Shown: piece by piece, positions 18,670-26,000 of the stretch | How the letters are laid out: each line of letters starts with the position of its first letter | How positions within the stretch are numbered: position 1 is the first letter of the stretch | Source: G963662655 sp963665015 | GTDB taxonomy: Bacteria; Cloacimonadota; Cloacimonadia; Cloacimonadales; JAIOQZ01 | DNA length: 64,000 nucleotides | Reading direction: 5' to 3' | Assembly: GCA_963665015.2 (NCBI GenBank) | Contig: CAXXSY010000005.1 | Span: 1-64,000, forward strand | Program-made: the position numbers and the translations under genes | The notes under the pieces: model-generated | Told to the model about the DNA's origin: nothing | The model's database searches: none | The model's input: only the letters and a program-made list of their open reading frames with translations

Positions 18670-18863
18670 GCTAAACAGATAGAGCGTGTTACAGAAGAGT
18701 CAAGAGCTGCAAACCTTCTGCAAGAGTGGAACCGAAGTGGAAGAACCATCCCACAGAAACCTGCAAATGGAAAAAGTGCAAAAACGCTTTGAAAATGCGT
18801 GCAAGCAACCACCAGACAAACACCTGTGAGACCACTCAATCGTTTTTGCAGGATGGAAAGAAG

Positions 18864-18899
18864 GGTGTCAAATTACAGCTGTAAAGTGACACCCTTCAT
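18864..18899 (+). terminator. Hairpin downstream of the repressor remnant
   Basis: GAAGGGTGTCA and TGACACCCTTC form an 11-bp perfect stem around a 14-base loop. There is only a short TT-containing tail (CATTTTCC), so it is either a terminator or part of the phage-end architecture. In remnant 2 the right arm has been lost. Confidence 0.5.
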
Positions 18900-19009
18900 T
18901 TTCCACTTTGTGACAGCATGTTTTCCATCGTGCAACATGTCGAAGTGACAGGAAATGCCTTTAAATCTCGCCTTTTCATATATATAGGTGTAGTCACTTA
19001 CCCAGGTTG

Positions 19010-19033
19010 CAAGTGACGGCAGTTTTTCCATCG
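19010..19033 (+). repeat. Phage end repeat, consensus GTGACGGCAGTTTTTCC
   Basis: CAAGTGACGGCAGTTTTTCC followed by ATCG. The same motif recurs at 29509, 29531, 29632, 29742 and 29868, always near inferred prophage ends; diverged versions are at 18908, 29407 and 29671. The placement fits transposase-binding end sites of Mu-like phages. Confidence 0.6.
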
Positions 19034-19343
19034 TTTCGAGCCGTTTTCCAGTTGTTGCAAGGGTTTAGGAGCCTGAATATTATTCATGCGGAAACCAGCT
19101 ATCTTCTCTTCAATCTGAACTGTATTGTCACTTCCTGACAATTGAGAAGGAACTAATATACATTTCGCTTGTGGGCGCATGTCCTCCAAATCGAATCCCG
19201 ACCATTCCTCAAAGAGCCTACTTGACATTTGGGTAATTCTGATCGATGTTGACAGTATGTTCTCTGCGTCTCCATGAGGATCTACAGAGAAAGGTCACGA
19301 ACACAGACGCATTCAAGTTTTCTAAATACTAAAGGATCAACAC

Positions 19344-21170
19344 GTGAATTACACCGAAGACGATGTCAAAAGGCTGATTACTGAAGCAGGGACAGTTGTG
19401 CATCGACAACCCGACAAGTGCATCGAGATTGCTCAGGAAACGCTATCAATCTCAAATGAGTTGCACTTTGAACCAGGCGTTGGCATGGCGTTGATGAATA
19501 TTGGGCTGGGGCATTACTATAAGGGAATTTTCATAACGGCTATCGAATATTATTCACAAGCCCTGGAAATATTCGAGAAAATTCAGTTTCTTCCTGCTCA
19601 GGGGATGATTCACAACAATTTTGGTGCGTTATATTGCAGAATAAATGATTACAAAAAGGCATTAGACAACTATTTGAAAGCATACGAAATCGACTGCAAA
19701 ATCAATAATAAAAAAAATATAGCTCTCACGCTGAACAATATCGGAAACATCTATAGCACTCAACACAGCCTCAATGAAGCTCTTGAGTATTTCCAGAAAT
19801 CTCTTGCAATCGCGGAGGAAATCAACTTTGAAATTGCGTTATGTAATACTCTGACCAACATCGGTCAATTATATCTGAAAAAAGGAGATACTGCAAGGGC
19901 CCTGGAGTTTCTGAACAAGAGCAGGCATCTTTGCTACGAAACCAATAATAATGGTGTATTGGTGAAAGCCCTGACCTCGCTTGCAGAGATTTATTATCAA
20001 AAAACGATGTATGCTGAAGCTCTCGACATGATCGAAGAAGGGATAAAGAAAGCTGAGGAATTGAACAACCGGAAACAAGTCCTGGATTATAAAACCAGCA
20101 AAGCCTTAATCCTTATGGATCAAGGTCTAATCAAAGAGGCGGGTGAGATATTGGAAAGCCTGAAAGGAATCGATCCGGTTGTGTTCATTAATGAGTGTGA
20201 GACCTTATATAAAAATTTGATGACGCTGTACGAGTTGCGGAAAGATTACAAGTCAGCTTTGGAATATTCCCAAAAATATGCTACCCAAAGAATTAAAAGA
20301 ATCGAGAATCAAAATTCAGAGAATATTGCCGAGTTGCGAACCCGGTTCGAGGTAACGGTTAAAGAAAATGAATTGCAAGCAGCGCAGAAAAGGAACCGGG
20401 AACTGGAGGAAAAGGTACATGAGGGCATCGAAAAATGGAAGAAACAACATCAGCTCCTCATTCAGAAATCGAAACTCGAATCAATCGGGAAACTGGCTGC
20501 GGGAATGGCGCACGAGATCAATCAGCCTCTGCTGGGGATATCTCTGGGACTGGAGAATATCCGGAACAAGATCAAACTCGGGAAGGTCTCGGATGAATAT
20601 CTCAACGAGAAAGTGGCGACTTTTTCCGACAATGTGAATCGGATCAAACAAATCATTGAGCACGTGCGAATCTTTTCTCGAGAACAAAATTCAATTGAAG
20701 TAGAAGTGTATAATATCAACGAAACCATCAAGAACGCCGTAAGCATCATGACGTCGCAGTTTCGTAAACACAGTATCGAGTTACTGCTTCATCTGCATAG
20801 CAGTCCATTGTGCAGCTTGGGGAACAGATACAGGTTTGAACAGGTCATAATCAACCTATTGTCAAACGCCAGAGATGCTGTTGAGGAACTTCCGTTGCCT
20901 CGAAGGACAATCTCGGTTACAACTTCTCAGCAGTCAGAGATGATCGTCGTGGCAGTGAAAGACACCGGCATCGGGGTGTCCAGCCTCGAATTGGGTCAGA
21001 TTTTCTATCCATTCTATACGACAAAAGAACCGGAAAAAGGCACAGGACTTGGCCTTTCCATAGCCTACGGGATTATAAAAGACATGAATGGGAGCATAGA
21101 TATCTCGAGCGAGCAGGGGAAATACACCGAAGCTGTTATCACGCTGCCCATGATAGAGAGCGAAGTATGA
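19344..21170 (+). CDS. Cytoplasmic TPR sensor histidine kinase
   Basis: 608 residues, start GTG at 19344 behind AAAGGATC. Residues about 15-320 are seven to eight tetratricopeptide repeats (for example ALMNIGLGHYYKGIFITAIE, NNIGNIYSTQHSLNEALEYF). A coiled coil (about 325-375) leads to the HisKA domain with the phospho-acceptor H390 in AAGMAHEINQP. The ATPase domain has its N box (NLLSNARDAVEE near 504), G1 DTGIGVSS and G2 GTGLGLSIAYGI. There are no membrane segments, so it senses an internal signal, probably a protein or peptide bound by the TPRs. Its last four bases (ATGA) overlap the response-regulator start, so the two proteins are coupled partners. Confidence 0.92.
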   Translation: MNYTEDDVKRLITEAGTVVHRQPDKCIEIAQETLSISNELHFEPGVGMALMNIGLGHYYKGIFITAIEYYSQALEIFEKIQFLPAQGMIHNNFGALYCRINDYKKALDNYLKAYEIDCKINNKKNIALTLNNIGNIYSTQHSLNEALEYFQKSLAIAEEINFEIALCNTLTNIGQLYLKKGDTARALEFLNKSRHLCYETNNNGVLVKALTSLAEIYYQKTMYAEALDMIEEGIKKAEELNNRKQVLDYKTSKALILMDQGLIKEAGEILESLKGIDPVVFINECETLYKNLMTLYELRKDYKSALEYSQKYATQRIKRIENQNSENIAELRTRFEVTVKENELQAAQKRNRELEEKVHEGIEKWKKQHQLLIQKSKLESIGKLAAGMAHEINQPLLGISLGLENIRNKIKLGKVSDEYLNEKVATFSDNVNRIKQIIEHVRIFSREQNSIEVEVYNINETIKNAVSIMTSQFRKHSIELLLHLHSSPLCSLGNRYRFEQVIINLLSNARDAVEELPLPRRTISVTTSQQSEMIVVAVKDTGIGVSSLELGQIFYPFYTTKEPEKGTGLGLSIAYGIIKDMNGSIDISSEQGKYTEAVITLPMIESEV

Positions 21171-22549
21171 ACGATCTGAATATCCTCATACTGGATGATG
21201 ACAGACTTATCCGAAAAGAACTGGAGGAGTCGTTAACCGACTACAGCTTCCAGATAACGACATCTGAAAAGCCCTCCGACGCGCTTCGGATTATCTCCGA
21301 GTCTGTTATCGATATCCTGATCCTCGATATCGATCTTCCAGAGATGAGCGGACTGGAAGTACTGAAAAGAGTCAAGCAAGAACATCCCTATGTTGAAGTC
21401 ATCATGATCACCGGCCACAGTGATATGGATTTCGCCATTCAAGCGTTACGACTCGGGGCGGCGGATTTCTTTTTAAAGCCGTTTTCCATTGCGGAAGTCG
21501 TCATTGCAATCAAGAAAACAGAAAGGTTCAAACGCTTGAACTCCGAACTGAATTTCGCCGTGCAGCAAAACCGCACACTCCTGGCCAGTCGACAGAAAGA
21601 GGTCAGAATCTCCGGCAGAAGCAAGCAGACCCTGCATGTTTTGGCCCAGATGAATCAACTCTCGCAATTCCCAGAAACCACCGTGCTTATAACAGGCGAA
21701 AGCGGTACAGGCAAGGAGCTGATCGCGAAAGGAATACACAATCTCGGCGAGAGAAAAAACGAGATTTGTCATGCCGTGAACTGCGCGGCTATTCCCGAAA
21801 ACCTTTTGGAAAGCGAGTTGTTCGGACACATGAAGGGAACGTTTACAGGCGCGATAGAAACCCAGATCGGGTGTTTCGAGTTAGCAAAGAATGGTACTCT
21901 TATCCTCGATGAAGTAACCGAAATGCCTCTTCACATACAGGCGAAGTTCCTCCGGGTGCTCGAAGAGCGGGAAGTCTCGAAGCTGGGGTCACACAGGATG
22001 ATTCAGCTGAATTCGAGGATCATCGCTACTTCGAATCGCAATTTGCAGGAGCTGGTCGAGAAGGGCGAATTCCGGGAAGACCTATATCACAGGCTCAATG
22101 TGTTTCACATCCATGTAACTCCGCTCAGGGAGAGAAAGGACGATATTCCCGATATCGCAAAAACACTAACTCTGGAGCTGTGTAAGAAACTCCGAAAAAC
22201 GACCGTGAAGCTGGACAATTCAGCTATGCATTATCTGCAACAATATGATTTTCCCGGCAACGTACGTGAATTGAGGAACATTCTCGAGCGTGTTTTGATT
22301 CTGAGCAGAACGGGATTCCTGAGTTCTGGGGACTTCGACTTCCTGAAGTCTTCCCTGCAGTCCCAGAATCAGGCGACGCCGGATTACAATCTCATGAACA
22401 ACGAAAAAAGACTGATCATGGAAGCTTTGAAGGCTTGTAACGGCAACAAAAAACATGCCTCGAAACTCATGGGTATTACCTGGCAATCACTGGATCGAAG
22501 GATCAAAAAGCACAACATATCAATCCACACCACCTCGACTATCCAATAA
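21167..22549 (+). CDS. NtrC-family sigma54-dependent response regulator
   Basis: 460 residues. Receiver domain 1-120 with acidic pocket D10-D12, phospho-acceptor D54 (LILDIDLPEMSG) and lysine in FFLKPF. The AAA+ domain has Walker A GESGTGKE (about 179), Walker B TLILDEV, and the sigma54-contacting loop at 224-229, which reads GTFTGA rather than the usual GAFTGA. R-finger region FREDLYHRLNVF is intact. A Fis-type HTH closes the protein (NKKHASKLMGITWQSLDRRI). It overlaps the kinase gene by four bases. The likely target is the sigma54 promoter 190 bases downstream. Confidence 0.93.
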   Translation: MNDLNILILDDDRLIRKELEESLTDYSFQITTSEKPSDALRIISESVIDILILDIDLPEMSGLEVLKRVKQEHPYVEVIMITGHSDMDFAIQALRLGAADFFLKPFSIAEVVIAIKKTERFKRLNSELNFAVQQNRTLLASRQKEVRISGRSKQTLHVLAQMNQLSQFPETTVLITGESGTGKELIAKGIHNLGERKNEICHAVNCAAIPENLLESELFGHMKGTFTGAIETQIGCFELAKNGTLILDEVTEMPLHIQAKFLRVLEEREVSKLGSHRMIQLNSRIIATSNRNLQELVEKGEFREDLYHRLNVFHIHVTPLRERKDDIPDIAKTLTLELCKKLRKTTVKLDNSAMHYLQQYDFPGNVRELRNILERVLILSRTGFLSSGDFDFLKSSLQSQNQATPDYNLMNNEKRLIMEALKACNGNKKHASKLMGITWQSLDRRIKKHNISIHTTSTIQ

Positions 22550-22738
22550 TGGATACCATGTCCAAAATAGGATACAGCCTGCCTTGACGCCACCAAGGCC
22601 GTAATTGCCAATATTCTCGTAACTTACAGCGTAATGCACGCTTGATGCCTGTTCGTGAATATCCATTTTCGTATATTTCGATCTTCTCTGGAATTCAATT
22701 AAGCCTCTATTTTATTATATTGCAATGATTTAGATTTA

Positions 22739-22754
22739 TGGCACGCATGGTGCT
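22739..22754 (+). promoter_or_regulatory. Sigma54 (-24/-12) promoter
   Basis: TGGCACGCATGGTGCT matches the consensus TGGCACGNNNNTTGCW at every defined position but one (G for T at position 12), with the obligatory GG and GC at correct spacing. Predicted transcription start is near 22765, just before the GAGGTG ribosome site and ATG 22777. An NtrC-type activator is encoded immediately upstream. Confidence 0.75.
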
Positions 22755-22776
22755 GTTGTTAGCCCCGAGGTGAAAA

Positions 22777-23091
22777 ATGAAAACGGTTATCTTCAGTTGT
22801 GACAAATGCATCGCAAGGGAACTCATGGAACTCAGTGGAATTGATCGGGATGAGACAATTCTTACAACGTCCCATCTCCAAATGATCAACGCTCTCCGAA
22901 AGCACGAGTTCGACCAGGCGATTCTGAATATTGCATCCAATCTGGATCTGATCCTGATCAAATACATCAGTGAGCATAACCAGGCAATAAAAATCAAGCT
23001 GTTTGGCGACGGTCTGCTGAACGAGATGATACCGATCATGCAAAGAAGTAACTGCGAAGTCATTCGAGGAGGAATGGACCATGAAGAATAG
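22777..23091 (+). CDS. Small degenerate receiver-like protein
   Basis: 104 residues with a receiver-like alternation: strand VIFSCDK, strand TILTTSH, strand DQAILNI, strand IKIKLFGDG, strand CEVIRG, each followed by a helix. The aspartate that would be phosphorylated after strand 3 appears to be asparagine (AILNI) and the acidic pocket after strand 1 is reduced to one D, so if it is a receiver it is a pseudo-receiver. GAGGTG ribosome site. Its 3' end overlaps the start of the large LamG gene by 11 bases, so the two share the sigma54 promoter. It could feed back on the kinase or the regulator, an inference. The fold call itself is tentative. Confidence 0.55.
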   Translation: MKTVIFSCDKCIARELMELSGIDRDETILTTSHLQMINALRKHEFDQAILNIASNLDLILIKYISEHNQAIKIKLFGDGLLNEMIPIMQRSNCEVIRGGMDHEE

Positions 23092-26000
23092 CATGTTTGT
23101 TTTACTGCTTGTCGTATCGATTGTTACGTCGGTCGCGGCAAATGATTTTACGCTAAGAGACGACCAGTTTGCTTCTATATCGCATCTGGATGCAGACCTT
23201 GATATAAGTGTAACCGACCTGAATCACGACGGTTTACTGGATCTTTTTGTGGTTGTTGAAGGAAATGATGAATGTCATGTCGAGCGATGGGAACAGAATT
23301 CCGATGGCTCCGCTGAATTCCATCGCACGGCAAACTCGTTCCTGTCGATGTCATCTCACACAATGCGTATCGAATTCACTGATGTGGACGGAGATGGGTT
23401 AATTGATTTTTTTGTCGGAGATTACGATTTGGAATCGGGTATGTTTGCCACGATTAAACGTTACGAGCAAGTTTCTGCAAATGATGATGAACTCGAACTG
23501 AGGAATAGCTTCTTCAACGGAATTACTTTTTACCGAAACACCTATCTGGCTCCTGTCTTTTATGATTTGGATAACGACGGAAAACTGGATCTCCTTATCG
23601 GTCTTCAAAACGGTACAATTCTCCACTATGAGGCAGATTCCGTGAATTCTGCTAATTTTTCGCTCATTACGGACTCGTTCAACAATATCGATATCGGAGA
23701 GGATGTGGACCTTTGTATTGGAGATTATAACGGAGATGGATTACTCGACCTCGTTCTCGGGAGCTTCAACCACGAGTTGATTTACTATGAGCAGGCTCAA
23801 ACAGGGTCTTATACGTTTAACCATGTCAATAACAGTTTCTTATCGACAAGTATGACTCCGATGAAATTTTCCTGTTTTACCGATATTGACGACGACGGAT
23901 ATGTTGATTTTCTGGCTGGCGACCAAGCTAATGAAACAATTCCTTCTCGTGTTCATCGCTATGAAATCGCGGCACACGTCTCGACACATGATGTTACGGA
24001 TATCACAACTTCTTCGGCGGTTGTGGGTGTTACCACAGCGGGCAATTCGGCTTTGACATACAGCGATTGCGGGATCTGTTGGAGCACTTCCTCCTCACCC
24101 ACCATATCGGACAGTGTGGTCAGCTTCGGGTCCGAAATCGGCTCGTTCACGACAACATTGACCGATCTGGATGTCCACGTCACCTACCATGTAAGAGGAT
24201 ATGTCCAGGACCAATTCGGCGTCAGTTACGGAGAAGAGATGACCTTTTCTGTCATCCACGACCCGATGAGTTATGACGGAATATCCTGTTACCAAATAGA
24301 GGATCCCATATACCGCAACAGCCAGAACCAGCCGATTCTTCGTATCGAGCTCGAGACTTCGGGTCCGCACGATCCACTCACGTTCTATGAGTTTAACGGA
24401 TACACAGCGGGATCGACAAATTCTTCACACGATATCGATTTGGTAAAAATCTTCTATACTGGCACAAGCCCTGATTTTTCAGACGATTATCAATTCGGTA
24501 ACGCCAGAATACCCAACCCATATTGGGAAATCTCGGAGCAGATGGAGTTGATGGAAGGCACAAACTACTTCTGGGTTTGCTGCGATGTTAGCAGCGACGC
24601 AATCGAGGAAAATGTTATCGATTGCCAAATAAGTTATTACTGGATCTTACACGAGTTGTATGAGGCATTTCCCAACGGTGATCCGGTCGGTTCCCGCGAA
24701 ATTATCTCACTGGACAACATCAGTGGTTTCGCGCTCAATTTCGATGGCTTTAACGATAGGGTCGAGATTGCGGATTCGCCCGAATTGGAGATGGACGACG
24801 TTTTCACCATCTCGGCGTGGATATACCCGGATGACCTGGATAGCCGGTATGGAATATTCTCTACGAGAGCGACCAACCAGGCAGGGAGCTTCCAGCTTGA
24901 AGTTGGAACAGCCAACGGCGGGACGAATCAGATTGCTTTGTGTGGCGTGGGAACATGGATTGAAGCATCTGCTGACAATGCGATCCAGCCAGGTGAATGG
25001 AACCATATTGCCTGTACCCGATCTGGCTCTGCGCAGGGTGACACCAAATTCTATGTTAACGGAGTTGAGGTTTCCTCTACTTCCGGTCCTGCCTATGAGG
25101 TGATTGATAACAATGATCCGATCCAAATTGCGTCAGGCTTGAACGGCGGACAGCTTTTCAATGGAAAAATTGACGAGGTCAGGCTCTGGAATGTCGCACG
25201 AACGCAGCAGGAGATCAGGGAATCGATGCATCTCGCAAGCGTTGGTGGATACAACGAGTTGGTTGCAAACTGGCAGCTCAACGACGGCGCCGGCGTCACG
25301 GTCGAAGAACAAATCAACAGCCTGAACGGAACGATGATAAATATGACCGATGAGGACTGGGTCGTATCGGATATCCCCTTTGGCAGTGGGCTTACAGATA
25401 CCGAAACCGAAGAGAATGGATGGGTCTATTTTGGAGCTACTGATCTGCGTATGATTTACAGCTCGCAAAGCAGCGCCGAGGTAACCGTCACCCGACTCGA
25501 TAACGCGCCCAACACGCTGCCTTCGTTGGCGGACGAGGCTTTCGACAGCCAGTACTGGATTGTCAACCACTCCGATGAAAGCACCTTCAATGCCGAGCTC
25601 TCAGTCTATGTTGACGAGGATATTTCCTCGAACATGGCAGAAAATCCACAGATGATCAAGTTGTTTACAAGGCCGATCTATTCAAATGGTGAATGGAGCT
25701 ATCTGCAAACGGCGAGTTACGCTGGTGCTTCTTACGACGAAGTACGGTTTCCGAACATCACCCAGGCGGGTCAGTTCATGGTGGGAGTCTTCGATCTTCC
25801 CAATCTCGTCTCGATGGATCCACAAAACAATCAGATCAATTCCCATCTTGGTGGTATCGTCAAGATGGAATTCAATCGTGAAATGGCCGCAGGCACAGGT
25901 AACATCACCTTGAAGAAAAGCTCTGACGACTCGATCATAGGTCAGATCGCTGCATCCGAAGCCAAGATCGATGGCTGCATGGTCGTGGTTGATTTCAACG

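Larger units (their letters stand above)
10400..19104 (-). mobile_element. Degraded Mu-like transposable prophage (prophage 1)
   Basis: Read on the minus strand from its left end (about 19104) it has a divergent repressor, MuA, MuB, a winged-helix protein, DUF3164, a GemA-like protein, terminase small and large subunits and MuF. This is the early-to-head order of Mu-like phages. It stops after MuF: portal, protease, capsid, sheath, tail and lysis genes are absent. The repressor, transposase and DUF3164 genes are truncated and the terminase is frameshifted, so it cannot be a working phage. The left boundary is placed where similarity to a second copy at 29838 ends; the right boundary is only known to lie between the terminator (10340) and the MuF stop (10419). 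Confidence 0.85.
18670..19104. other. Left end of prophage 1, non-coding
   Basis: No convincing gene. The segment realigns, with indels, to 29175-29838 in prophage remnant 2. It contains GTGCAAAAACGCT (about 18776), the hairpin at 18864-18899 and phage end repeats at 18908-18930 and 19010-19033. Similarity between the two copies stops after a CAGCTATCT sequence, at about 19104 and 29838. I take that point as the prophage terminus. Confidence 0.6.

Noticed and set aside
18998..19228. Minus-strand open frame of 76 codons across the prophage-host boundary (continues open to about 19290).
   Set aside because: No good start or ribosome site, its 3' part is phage-end repeat sequence, and I recognise no family. 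It could be the stump of a host gene interrupted by the prophage, but this cannot be supported from one copy.
19222..19277. Two TTGACA words upstream of the kinase gene as promoters.
   Set aside because: No acceptable -10 hexamer at 16-18 bases from either.
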